DNA from: Klebsormidium nitens
Taxonomy: Eukaryota > Streptophyta > Klebsormidiophyceae > Klebsormidiales > Klebsormidiaceae
Assembly: GCA_000708835.1 (NCBI GenBank)
Contig: DF237153.1
Coordinates: 96,741 to 146,431 of the forward strand
Direction: 5' to 3'
DNA: 49,691 nt
The notes under the pieces were generated by a model. The model was not told where the DNA came from, made no database searches, and saw nothing but the letters and a program-made list of their open reading frames with translations. Shown here piece after piece: positions 36,901 to 44,296 of this stretch (positions within the stretch are counted from its first letter, which is position 1; each line of letters begins with the position of its first letter). The position numbers and the translations under genes were made by a program.

Positions 36901-39630
36901 CATGTCCGGATCTGACGACTGCGCTGCGGGGTCCTTCCTCATGATGTCCTTCAGCAGTCGTCGGCGGAAGAGACTCGCGTGTCGGGACAGTAGTTTCAAG
37001 GCGGCTGCCAAAGGAAGAAAGGAAAGCGATGGTTCAGAAAGCAAGCAGAGGTGGCAGCCCTCTTGAAATTTTGTATTTCAAAAGGATCCGCAGCATACCC
37101 TGCGTTGGCGTAGGAACAGAAAGAATGGTTTCTTACGCGTGCAAGCTTACTTGCAGATTTTGCAAAATCTGCAAGAGAGATGTCAGACAAAAACTTACAT
37201 CGCAGGACGGCATACCGAGTCAAGTCGTCCTTCTGAACGATGTCTGTGACGCACTTGTACAGCAGTTGCGCATTCTCTTGCGAACCTGGAAAATTGAAGC
37301 AGCAACAGGAGTTAGCAAAAACGTGAGAGACGAAGCTGTTCTAAACCATAATCCGTCGGGAAAATTGAAGCAACGGTCTAAATTGGAACGAGACAGTGAA
37401 CTGCGACTATGCTACTGCTCTGCTTATACATTCAAATTGAGGGCCTCCAGCTTGTCCGAACTATCTTATCAGTCTTCCCTCTCGCTTTCCGAACTCGAAG
37501 ATCTGGAAACGCAGACTTCTTAAATCGCTTTTCACTTGGTGAACGTTTAGCAGCGCCTGATTCCATCAATCGCCTTTCAACTGATTGACGAAGACCAATG
37601 CACCCAAAAACGAAGAGAAGAAGCACGACTACGAATGGGTAAACATTCCGTGAAGTTTTCTTCCAGCAAGTCTTCTAGTGAGGTGCGTGTGGTGCCTCTG
37701 AATCTTCATGCAGTAACTAAACAAGCTCGCCGAGCACCGTCAGAGTAAGGGCTGACCTCCTGGGAACTCCCCCTCATCGCAGTGCGTCAGCAGGGACGTC
37801 ACACAGTCGAGTATCCCAGCCATGACCAGCATCTCCGGCTTATCTGACTTGGCCTGCGCCATCAGATTGGTCAGCGCCAAATTCATGATTGGCGCAATCT
37901 GGTCGTGCAGTGCCTCAGGAAAGTACTCCACGAGCAGGCCCAGCATGACGAAGGTATTGGACTTGACTGCAAAGAAGCGGAGGAAGAGAACAGAATTTGC
38001 GTTGGTCATTTAGTTTTGCGCATTTGAAAACAGTGATTGGGAGTGACTTGAGTGAACTGGATGGCACCTACTAACTAGTGACCTGCTTGCAGAGGTGTGC
38101 GATCTCAGTACTTGGGCTTATAAAGACAGATAGGAGATTTCGTGGGAGGATCATATCCACGATTGAATGAATCTGAACGTTAGTGAGCTGTACAGGCTTC
38201 AAAATGATGGCATGACAATAAAGCAAAAAAGCGTTGGTGCTTGACAGTTGTTGACTCCAAAAGCTGATCCGAAGGGGAGATGTCTTTTCAGAAGCAATAC
38301 CTTAACCAATCGCCAAAGTGAAGAGGAGCTTTCAGAGCGCAGTCATGATCAAGCCTTCAGACACATTCCCAATATCTTCTCATCAGATGTCTCAGCGTGG
38401 CTCACGCGTTGCTGTTGTCATCCTCCTGTAATCCCCAAAGTACTGCCGTCCCATATCTGCTGCTGCGAAGTTCTCTGCAGTGACGAGCGGCAGCTGCAGC
38501 CTTATGATGAGAAACAGTGGGTCGAAGGTGTTGGCCTTTGGGGAGTTGGAAGTTTCCCGGCGGTACAGGTCGTAGCATTTCTTCTGCAATTTCAAAGGAA
38601 TGATCCTTCTGGTTTTCATGATTACTAATTTCTTAGCTTGGCCGCCGAAGAGTAGAGGGGCATCTCAGGCTAGTCTAGCAAATATCAAGACGCTATTTGG
38701 TAACATCAACAATATCTTCCTTTGGCGCAAATCACATTTAATCTATGCACCGTGGTATGTGAGAGGAACTGGAGAGACTTCACCAAGATGCTGAGACTCG
38801 TGAGCTTGATGCTCCACAGTCCACTGAACAAACACACTCAAGTCGCCGACTCAATGAAGCTAAATTGTCATTCCTGGCTTAGCCCTCTGTCAAAGTAGTG
38901 GCAGCTTTGTGACAGAACACACCTCGAACTTCTGGTGTCCAATCCCAACCGAGACCTGTGGAACAATATTTCATGTACGGGAATCACATTTTGAATTCGC
39001 TCTGAAAACTGTTGAGACATACCACCAGGTTCTGTCTTAGGGCACTCGATCAACAGAACTGATGAAGCAGTGGTGGTATCACTCCTTGATAGCCACACAG
39101 TAACAGAATTTGTGCAGCTAAGAAAAGGATGTAAGTGAATCAGAAAAGGCTTACCCGGATAAACAGCGCATATGGGGCAATGCGGTCTTTCACTTTCTCG
39201 ATGTACTTTGCCAGGAAGGCAAGAGCCTTTTCTCTGGGCTTCGCCAATGCTTTTTCAGGAAGAGCAGCCTCCAGGAATGCAAATATACCACTGTCTTCAT
39301 CGAAAAGGACTGACGAGGCAAAAGCTAGCTCGTCTTCAGAGGTCAGATTGGTGCACAGGTCTGCAATATCCTCCACACGACGCACGAGCTCTTCGGCTGA
39401 GCCTAGGCTTCTTTTCACTGCGTCCTCGCGCAATTCGGTCAGGTAAAAAACCAATGTCGTCTCCATGCCGCCAAGTGCAATGTCTGTGCAGCTGCTTGCT
39501 AAAACCACTGCACAGCGTCGGTCCCTGCAACCAACTGCATGCAATTAATAATGTCGCTAGTGACTAGGCCCGTCCACCTTGTGCTCTTAGCTCACCCTGA
39601 GCAGGAGTCCGTCAAGGAGTCGCCCGCCAT
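6199..39630 (-). CDS. PRKDC: DNA-dependent protein kinase catalytic subunit (DNA-PKcs), about 46 exons
   Basis: PI3K-related Ser/Thr kinase; in animals Ku recruits it to DNA ends, where it organises non-homologous end joining. Start ATG 39628-39630 ([11 protein letters not shown]), stop TAG 6199-6201. Rebuilt exons total about 12,775 nt, about 4,250 residues (human 4,128). Order: N-terminal HEAT (exons 1-8), circular-cradle HEAT (9-31), ABCDE-like SQ/TQ segment (32), FAT (32-40), kinase (41-45) and FATC (46). Colinear matches to human DNA-PKcs occur in nearly every exon, for example [53 protein letters not shown] and [14 protein letters not shown]. Those are DNA-PKcs-specific, excluding ATM, ATR, mTOR, SMG1 and TRRAP. 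All junction phases agree except exon 37 (one-base frameshift) and exon 39 (N gap), so the assembled sequence would not translate as one frame. Exon edges are hand-placed and may be off by a few bases. Confidence 0.93.
8253..8254 (-). other. GC-AG intron donor after exon 43
   Basis: Exon 43 ends CTGCAG and the intron begins GCAAGA. The join MTVLQ to [13 protein letters not shown] aligns to human kinase C-lobe sequence without a gap, which a downstream GT (GTTCCG) would not. Confidence 0.75.
9335..9420 (+). repeat. Dispersed G-rich repeat, copy A (intron 41)
   Basis: The copy carries GACGGGTGGGGTTGGT, then a GGGTT-rich stretch and GTCATG. It aligns by eye with copies B (31600-31682), C (44606-44700) and D (48371-48462, minus). 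No coding capacity. Confidence 0.5.
9419..9569. repeat. Tandem repeat of about 76 nt in DNA-PKcs intron 41
   Basis: Two similar units share TAGT[CT]AAGCCAC, GTACGTTCT, CCATCATA and TATGTTTCT, then GCGAGGAGGGGGGA. They lie next to each other within the intron between kinase exons 41 and 42. They do not match the flanking exons. Confidence 0.65.
11382..13816 (-). other. PRKDC: DNA-PKcs exons 38-40: C-terminal FAT and pre-kinase helices
   Basis: Exons 13816-13505, 12907-12050 and 11592-11382. Exon 38 has [10 protein letters not shown] and [13 protein letters not shown] (human IWDDIITNRCFFL). Exon 39 holds the 20-N gap, then [13 protein letters not shown] and [18 protein letters not shown] (human SVPCWQFISWISHMVALL), [11 protein letters not shown]. 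Exon 40 has [20 protein letters not shown] (human [20 protein letters not shown]). This is the solenoid that wraps the kinase. Confidence 0.88.
12644..12663. other. Assembly gap of 20 N inside DNA-PKcs exon 39
   Basis: Twenty N interrupt coding sequence between SSLRAE on one side and [12 protein letters not shown] on the other. The two flanks are in different frames with a 20-base gap, so 20 is a placeholder. The true length must differ by a number of bases that restores phase. Confidence 0.97.
14209..14432 (-). other. PRKDC: DNA-PKcs exon 37 with a one-base frameshift
   Basis: Both neighbouring junctions are phase 0, so this exon should be a multiple of three, but it is 224 nt. The first part reads [18 protein letters not shown] through LTAMALAGG. 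The second part only makes sense in another frame, [20 protein letters not shown] through VGARHAQ, matching human DDVDRAKYYIQNGIQSF. The frame changes at a run of six C at 14311-14316 (six G in the gene); one more G restores it. Read literally, the protein stops before the kinase domain. A sequencing or assembly error in a homopolymer is the likeliest cause, but a real disabling mutation cannot be excluded. Confidence 0.85.
14628..14785 (-). other. DNA-PKcs intron 35, made of duplicated exon sequence
   Basis: Read on the minus strand, the intron begins GTGAGACTGCC, matching the start of exon 36 (ATGAGACTGCAG). It ends with a copy (14702-14628) of the last 75 nt or so of exon 35, with GACCCGTATCTGCGGCT against GACCCGTACCTGCGGCT in the exon. 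The intronic copy has an in-frame TGA, so it must be removed. The donor GT arose where the other copy has AT. Confidence 0.85.
15361..15362 (-). other. GC-AG intron donor after exon 34
   Basis: Exon 34 ends GAGCAG and the intron begins GCAAGC, a GC donor with otherwise strong base-pairing to U1. The neighbouring frame demands this phase-0 end, joining LEQ to VTEYDAHG. No GT donor nearby fits. Confidence 0.75.
16554..17681 (-). other. PRKDC: DNA-PKcs exon 32: ABCDE-like SQ/TQ cluster and start of FAT
   Basis: 376 codons, about residues 2648-3023. It begins [18 protein letters not shown] (human HPLSECEFQEYTID), then [15 protein letters not shown] (human LTPMFVETQASQGTLQ), placing the next segment on the human ABCDE autophosphorylation cluster. 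I count 16 SQ/TQ dipeptides over about 119 residues, mixed with Gly, Pro and Gln. A basic stretch follows, then [14 protein letters not shown] and [18 protein letters not shown], near-identical to human and opening the FAT domain. An unconserved insert ([20 protein letters not shown]) sits before [20 protein letters not shown]. Dense SQ/TQ clusters are established PIKK targets; heavier autophosphorylation control than in animals is inferred. Confidence 0.92.
18116..21102 (-). other. PRKDC: DNA-PKcs exons 28-31: HEAT repeats before the FAT domain
   Basis: Exons 21102-20674, 20342-20088, 19155-18932 and 18377-18116, about residues 2258-2647. Landmarks: [20 protein letters not shown] (human NLEIIKTLVECWKDCLS), [50 protein letters not shown] and [10 protein letters not shown]. 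Exon 30 has an alternative upstream 3' splice site at 19329 that would keep the frame and add 58 codons. All four exons use GT donors. Confidence 0.88.
19260..19537 (-). repeat. Two copies of the start of exon 30 in intron 29
   Basis: The near copy (head 19329) reads [17 protein letters not shown] and the far copy (head 19537) reads [15 protein letters not shown], against [17 protein letters not shown] in exon 30 (head 19155). Both keep an AG acceptor. From the near copy the frame stays open into exon 30, exactly 58 codons upstream. Confidence 0.85.
21405..22133 (-). other. PRKDC: DNA-PKcs exon 27: PQR-like linker with SQ/TQ sites
   Basis: It encodes about residues 2015-2257. It opens [20 protein letters not shown], aligned to the human GFLFSEKPEKNL segment, and continues into a charged helix ([16 protein letters not shown], human KKYIEIRKEARE). 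A Gly/Ser-rich linker follows with SSQY, SATQ, GSQG and GTQS, then an acidic run and [12 protein letters not shown] (human LPSWMKFLHGKL). In human DNA-PKcs this linker holds the PQR autophosphorylation sites. Regulation by phosphorylation here is an inference from position and motif. Confidence 0.85.
22631..26652 (-). other. PRKDC: DNA-PKcs exons 23-26: middle HEAT region
   Basis: Exons 26652-26437, 25846-25562, 25100-24558 and 24123-22631, about residues 1169-2014. Exon 26 is the largest exon (1,493 nt). Landmarks: [19 protein letters not shown] (human WLLAHCGRPQTECRHK), [20 protein letters not shown] (human MQSREFPPGTPRFNNYV) and [13 protein letters not shown] (human CAAYNCAISVIC). The N-terminal half of exon 26 has Arg/Ala-rich runs typical of the high GC. 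Conservation is lowest over exons 24 and 25, where identity is inferred from position and phase. Confidence 0.83.
25138..25249 (-). repeat. Two copies of the start of exon 25 in intron 24
   Basis: Copies at 25138-25177 and 25209-25249 repeat the first 40 nt or so of exon 25 (head at 25100). Both keep the acceptor TGCAG|ACGAGA. They read [11 protein letters not shown]-like peptides, for example [11 protein letters not shown]. Spacings between the three heads are 77 and 72 nt. Confidence 0.8.
27130..30221 (-). other. PRKDC: DNA-PKcs exons 17-22: HEAT repeats of the circular cradle
   Basis: Exons 30221-30032, 29544-29390, 28893-28822, 28489-28347, 28122-28059 and 27346-27130, about residues 889-1168. 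Strong stretches against human: [60 protein letters not shown] and [20 protein letters not shown]. Exon 21 (64 nt) was found because the phase left by exon 20 (AG) demanded a one-base start. Its donor GAG|GTAAGT is a perfect U2 consensus. Confidence 0.88.
27425..27709 (-). repeat. Three copies of the start of exon 22 in intron 21
   Basis: Copies end at 27464, 27587 and 27709 and repeat the first 40-49 nt of exon 22 (27298-27346). Their frames read [30 protein letters not shown] and [12 protein letters not shown], against [16 protein letters not shown] in the exon. The first two keep an AG acceptor; the third has lost it. Confidence 0.85.
30656..31543 (-). other. PRKDC: DNA-PKcs exons 15-16, joined across a U12-type AT-AC intron
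   Basis: Exon 15 is 31543-31332 and exon 16 is 30905-30656. Exon 15 ends TTG-AG and exon 16 begins T-TAC, giving [19 protein letters not shown], which aligns without a gap to the human LGLSYTPLAEVGLNALEEW. Exon 15 starts right after the acceptor with [19 protein letters not shown]. Exon 16 ends in a charged stretch ([17 protein letters not shown]) in place of the lysine-rich human insert. About residues 735-888. Confidence 0.88.
30906..31331 (-). other. U12-type AT-AC intron (DNA-PKcs intron 15)
   Basis: The donor on the minus strand reads AG|ATATCCTTT, the exact U12 AT-AC consensus. The branch element TTCCTTGAC lies at 30925-30917 and matches the U12 consensus UUCCUURAC. Its branch A (30918) is 12 nt from the AC end at 30906, the usual spacing for the minor spliceosome. 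No GT donor fits this exon. The resulting join restores reading phase and matches human DNA-PKcs across the junction. Confidence 0.88.
31600..31682 (+). repeat. Dispersed G-rich repeat, copy B (intron 14)
   Basis: Contains GACCGGTGGGGTT, GGTTAGGGTGGGTTCGGGTG, GCGGAGCATGTCATTCTGTC and AGGGTTTTAATG, in the same order as the other copies. Confidence 0.55.
31769..31967 (-). repeat. Two copies of the start of exon 15 in intron 14
   Basis: Copies at 31769-31855 and 31881-31967, each about 87 nt, repeat the first 88 nt of exon 15 (31456-31543). Both keep a CTGCAG acceptor. Their frames still read [19 protein letters not shown] and [19 protein letters not shown]. Neither copy is followed by the rest of the exon or by an obvious donor. 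The two copies share flanking bases that the exon lacks, so they arose from one another. Confidence 0.85.
32413..35628 (-). other. PRKDC: DNA-PKcs exons 9-14: HEAT repeats
   Basis: Exons 35628-35453, 34933-34816, 34379-34244, 33929-33591, 33124-32998 and 32611-32413, about residues 369-734. Matches to human include [33 protein letters not shown] and [17 protein letters not shown] (human [12 protein letters not shown]). Exon 12 contains a low-complexity [19 protein letters not shown] insert. Its donor could be at 33591 (AAG|GTACTG, preferred) or further downstream in the CAAAGTCAGG|GTCTGG context; both keep phase 1. Donors and acceptors are otherwise canonical. Confidence 0.83.
36596..39630 (-). 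other. PRKDC: DNA-PKcs exons 1-8: N-terminal HEAT arm
   Basis: Exons 39630-39596, 39524-39155, 38955-38923, 38583-38406, 37966-37757, 37285-37199, 37004-36875 and 36659-36596. They encode about residues 1-369, helical HEAT sequence. Landmarks shared with human DNA-PKcs: [12 protein letters not shown] (human GQKIAPYSVEIK), [33 protein letters not shown] and [14 protein letters not shown]. Exon 3 is only 33 nt and exon 8 only 64 nt; both were placed from phase plus homology. Exon 1 codes for 11 residues plus two bases (GG), completed by the first G of exon 2. In the human enzyme this arm touches DNA and Ku, so the same role is inferred. Confidence 0.85.
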
Positions 39631-40952
39631 TACACGTTGGTCAGCTAGAGCATGAGGGCTGGGTAGGACTTGATGAGCTCCAGCTCCAGCTCCAGCTGCG
39701 TAACTTGTGTTCAGGAAGAAACACAGATCAGTGAACACAAAGCCTGAACACAGAACTCTGCATTTTCCACCGGTCCGTCACCTGAGTACGATTCCTCCCG
39801 GGGAAGCAACACTGCCGTTTCGAAGCGCCGGTCTTCTTCTCGTGTGTACCTTATCGCCCTTCTTGTGTGAGTAATGCCCGCCGTTTATGCTCACGGCCCA
39901 AGCCGCATTTATGGCCATGCCCGGTCGACTTTGACCCGACCGGGCAATCTGTCTTGACACTCGGGCTTGTGATGACTTTTCTTCAAAGGTGAACTGATCT
40001 TCTCCAGTCGCCCTCCGAGTCCAGGCTCCATACAGCCTTCAATTCAAATGCTGGTCCAGGAGGGGTGAAACTTTCAGAGCTCAGCGCTCTTCTTTCTTGA
40101 GGCCACCTCAAAATCCTCTCCTATGTATTTATCTCACAATTAGACGCTAGAGCAATGTAAGCTGTTGCTGATTGTGGGAAGCCAGTAGGAAGGGCGCTTT
40201 GGCTTCTGTTCGTCACGACCGTAGGATTCGGCCAACACTAGTTCCACTATAGTGACTCCTTCAAGCCACCTTCGTCATGGGGCCCGGCACAAAACAAGTT
40301 CTGGCCAGACCGTTGACCGTTGAGCTTAGGAAAAGGCAGCTAACCCAAGCTATATCTTGCTTCATTGCAGTCAATGCAGCTTCTGATCATTGTAAAGTTG
40401 TTTTTCAGACATGTAAGATCAGGTTTGCATTGACCGTACTAGCTAGCATACATCAAGCGCAGCTTCAGGCAATTGGGGTGCAGAGGGGAATGGCCAGGGC
40501 AACGGGTGCCAAAATTCAGGGCTGGCTAACCTCTTTACAGAATGTGAGACATTGAGAGGCCGGTGATTGTGGGAGCCCTATTCAAGGACATTTGGGATCT
40601 TCAAAGTAGCTCAGCAAGCACCGTCATAGCATTCTCGCATAAGGCTCTGTGTGCCTTGGCCCCATGCCAGAGGATGCACGTGGTCACGAAGGCATGGCAG
40701 GTGTGTAAGCTTGTTTCATTCTGATGCTTCTTCTCCTTTACTCATCTACTTGAACCTTCTTAAGCAGCGCCTTTTCTAGTGGTCAATTTGGTATTCAATT
40801 GCAACATTGAAATTGCAATTTGTGTTCTTACTTTTCTCGAAATTTTGAGCAAGCAAGGGGTGTGCTTCCTCAACCACCAAACTTAAGCAAGCAGACAACA
40901 CTCTCAAACCAGCTTCGAAAGGGATTGGGGCTATCGATCTATTCTATCTGAT
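39631..40952. other. Upstream region of DNA-PKcs, with putative promoter
   Basis: This is the 5' side of DNA-PKcs. An imperfect hexamer run (AGCTCC three times, about 39676-39693) would lie in the 5' UTR. A 10-bp inverted repeat lies about 290-320 nt before the start codon. Open frames such as 40277-40555 (+) lack recognisable domains. No RNA gene seen. Confidence 0.45.
39918..39946. promoter_or_regulatory. Perfect 10-bp inverted repeat upstream of DNA-PKcs
   Basis: TGCCCGGTCG at 39918-39927 and its exact reverse complement CGACCGGGCA at 39937-39946 flank a 9-nt spacer. It sits about 290 nt upstream of the DNA-PKcs ATG, where a promoter element is expected. It could bind a dimeric regulator or form a hairpin; neither can be told from sequence alone. 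Confidence 0.4.
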
Positions 40953-42906
40953 GTGTCTTTATCTTATGAAATATGTAGCGGAGGATTGTTGGACCCGCAA
41001 TCGTTCTGTATGCAAATCCCCTTCTCTTGCAATAGATTGCTCCAAGTGACTTCCCAGGCTTGCGCTGAGACCTGTTTCGCCCAAATGTCTGACCATCTGG
41101 CTAACATAATTCTGGTTGTTTGGTCTGTGATCTCTCCCTTTCTGTCCTGGAGAAGCCAGTTCACATTCTTTTATCCGCAGTGACTGTCTGGTGCACACCC
41201 AAGTGGTTATCAGGGCCCCAAAGGTGGAACCTACAGATGTGCCCCTGTTCCTTTTTCCCAGCATAAAGCTGGACAGATGAAGCTGAACCAGACGTATGCA
41301 TACTGTTTAAGCAACTGTAAAGGTCATTGAATACAGCAGGAAAGAGACTTACCCTGTGGAATTCAAAATCATTCCCCAAATTGCCACTCATTCTGCTGTC
41401 CCATCCTGCTGTCCGCTGAATTGCGAACTCGCCCTTCATGAGTAGCAAGTATGTGAAAGACTTTTCTGCAAGTCGTGGGCTACAAAGAGAAAATCTTGGA
41501 AAGGTTTCGCAAAGCGCGTGTTTGTGTGGTGTTCATTGATTGGGGACATTCCTGAGCTGTGACACTTGACAGCATGTACACGGAGTCGAATACTTCGTCC
41601 GATTCTAGAAGGTGGAAGGCGGATCTTCTTATTGCTTCGCAACTGGGTTCCAATTGGACGTTGATCAGGCACGTCCACTTCATGCGATTAATGGTCCAGC
41701 GCAGGGGATTGAACTTCGACATCCTTGGATCTGGAAAAGATTCAAACCAACAAGTGCTCGTTTTCCGAGCTTTGACGTCCGACTTGACCAGGTCAGAGGA
41801 CATCGTGTCACATTCTGAGCCGCAGCCGCGCCTCTTCAAAACCAGACTCTCTGAACACCGAGCCAAACCGGACCAAACCCTCTGAAGGCACAACCAAACA
41901 CTAGGACAAAAGCAAAAGTGCCATCGTTTAGATTCTTCCGAAACACAGCTGCACGTCTTCTCTGCAGGTCTTCGACGAGTCGTGCCCCCGTAACTACCTG
42001 GTCCATGCCCTCGGCCCGTGACTCGAGCCCGCCAAACGCAAGAACGCTGCGTTTAATTGGAAGACCTGGGTACTCCGACACGTGAACGAAGTTTGCAAGG
42101 CGAGGGTGGTGACCGCAAGGTACATCTTTGCAGAAAAAAATGTTCATCGACTTCATCATTCTTTGATCGAGCAAATGTTCTTACCTGCAGTTTCGGGCAA
42201 ACATTCTTACCTTCATTCGATGGACGTTTCCAAAGACCTGCCACTGATGATTTCCGTCTCAATGGACCTTCTCATTCTTCAAGCAAAAAAGGTGTTCACT
42301 ATGTCTCGTTCACCATTTGGAGGCCCGTCCAAGTGCCTAATGAAACTTCAGAAAGATTGAGGTTTCTCATGGGCGTTTCAAATCCAAGTCGAAGCAGACA
42401 AGACCAGCCAAAACGGAAAACTGAACCTAGTGTTAGCTGTGCCACTGAAAGCGTCTTCAGGCTATGGCAGCGACCATACCGTACTGTAAGAGGGCCTCCT
42501 GATGTCCGAAATTGCAACAAGGCCCGGGCTAATGTGTTCTCTAGCCGCCCATGCTTGTATGGGGTTCAAGTTGATGTTTAAGATGCGAACGTAAGTTTTC
42601 TTCGTTGATCCTACAGTAAGGGGAAAATGTCGAATCACCGTCCAGGACTCTGATTTGTTCGATGGTTCCGCAAATAAACTTCGTCTACTCGTTGAAGGCC
42701 CTTTGTAGTCGAGTACATACTAAAGCGTTGATCCTTATGCTCCTATGGCGTTACTTCGGCAGCGTTGCTTTCGAGACTTAGTCAAGGACATTAGGGCTGA
42801 GACAAGCTAACACTTTGAGCTTTATGTGCAGAATTGTCTTTCCGTATTCGTCGCACACGCCAAGGTGACCAAGAGGCCTGACATCGTTGAACACGTGAAC
42901 GCAAAA
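40953..42906 (-). other. Coding-like minus-strand blocks of unknown identity
   Basis: Several minus-strand stretches look like exons. Peptide landmarks: FCVHVFNDVRPLGHLGVCDE (about 42906-42830), DVPCGHHPRLANFVHVSEYP (about 42140-42070, after a strong donor AAG|GTAAGA), SVLAFGGLESRAEGMDQVV (about 42050-41990), LRWTINRMKWTCLINVQLEP (about 41700-41640), FAIQRTAGWDSRMSGNLGND (about 41430-41370, followed by CAGG|GTAAGT) and TRIMLARWSDIWAKQVSAQA (about 41120-41060). I could not join them with confidence and recognise no family. They may be one multi-exon gene, a decayed gene or part of the model at 43227-44296. Confidence 0.3.
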
Positions 42907-43226
42907 CTTTGCAGATAACAGGTAAGGGACCGTCACTTCAGAGAATTACCAACGCTTGTTTCTATGGGTTCTGGCAGCAGTACTTGTTTCCCGCTGACTC
43001 TTTGACGAGGATTGGCGGACGCCCACGCTTTTCAAGGCCTGTAGGACTTAGAGACCTCGAATCCGAACAGGTGACACGTGTGGACAGGCCCAGCTTGATA
43101 TTGACATGGCATTCTTAGCATCAAAGTCTGGCCAAAGAAAGCACCATGCGAGGTTGACTCGACTAAGACGTCCACTTCGCAGAAAAAGGCCTCCAAAGAA
43201 CATCCCCCCTGGTAGATGCAGACTAC

Positions 43227-44296
43227 TTAAAGTCCTGATGATGCCGCTTCTGCACCAACGGCTCTTTCCTTTTCATTCTATTGACAGGGACTTCAATCTC
43301 TTGCAGATCAGAGTACAAAGCCTTGAACAAGCGCACAGCTACGGTACACGCCAGTAAACCGAGACGTCGGTTGTAAAGAAGAAGGTGAGGCCACATATCT
43401 CTTGTGAACGTAACTTGGGGATCTTTTAGGGCCTTGGACATACCTCCTTATTGCTTGTATCTGCAGCTTGCATGCCTCTTCGACAACGTACCTCCTTTGG
43501 TACGAAAGTTGGCATCGTCGAGTCTGCCGTCCTCCCTGGCCTTCGTGTCGAGTTTGACGAAGCCACCGGTTTCAACGTCTTCCAAAGCAAAGAAGAGCCC
43601 CTTTCGCGTCCAGACTTCTGGCCCGCCCCTTGAAAGCACCGAGGATAGCTCTTTAATACGATCCCGCCTTCTTCAAATGCAACTTAGTAGCCAGGCGTAC
43701 TTTTCAGGCACGTTTTCCTTCAACCAGACAGCCGCCTGGCGAGTGAAGGAGATTGCTTGGACCAAGCAGTACGTACTAGGACATCGGGAAACAGTAGATT
43801 GCTTTCGAATGATCTGCCTGCCACAGAGTCTTGCTGGATGATGTTGGGTTGAATTAAACATCCTGTTCTCACCCTGCCAGGTGCTCCGCTTCGTTCTTCT
43901 CCCTCGTCACTCTCGCCATCTCTCTTCGCAGCTCCACATACCTTGTTTGGATACAGCTACAGACCTGCAATTTGACAATACCTACTGGCCTTATGCTGTT
44001 GTCACGTCCTGCCAAGGGTCCGTCCTGTAAACGTCGGTCTTTTCAGATCAAATTCAAGAATCCAAGATTTTATGGTGGTATCATGCTGCTACTGCCTGTC
44101 AATCTCAGCATCTAGGTAGCGACCACGGAGGCACCCAACAATTCTCCCTACGGATCGACAGTGTATACCGTACGTCAGCTGGTTGTGCTGCCTTTGTTGA
44201 AGATTAAAAGGATAAGTCCACCTGTATAACCGGCAGCTGAGCCTTTGACATACGGTACGGTATACTGACCTCTTTTTCCCGGAGCGACCGCCCCAT
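43227..44296 (-). CDS. Putative small gene, 6 exons, unknown function
   Basis: Exons in transcript order: 44296-44270, 43964-43873, 43775-43701, 43628-43492, 43460-43444 and 43277-43227 (TAA). Phases agree at all joins and the model gives about 132 residues. It begins MGRSLREKE, then a likely coiled coil (TRYVELRREMARVTREKNEA), a hydrophobic helix (VQAISFTRQAAVWLKENVPE) and a probable beta-rich segment (RKGLFFALEDVETGGFVKLD). Donors include AGG|GTGAGA and GGAG|GTACGT. Exon 5 is a 17-nt microexon, and exons 5-6 are the least certain; the true gene may instead continue into the coding-like blocks below 42906. No family recognised. It has the same orientation as DNA-PKcs and lies upstream of it. 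Confidence 0.35.
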
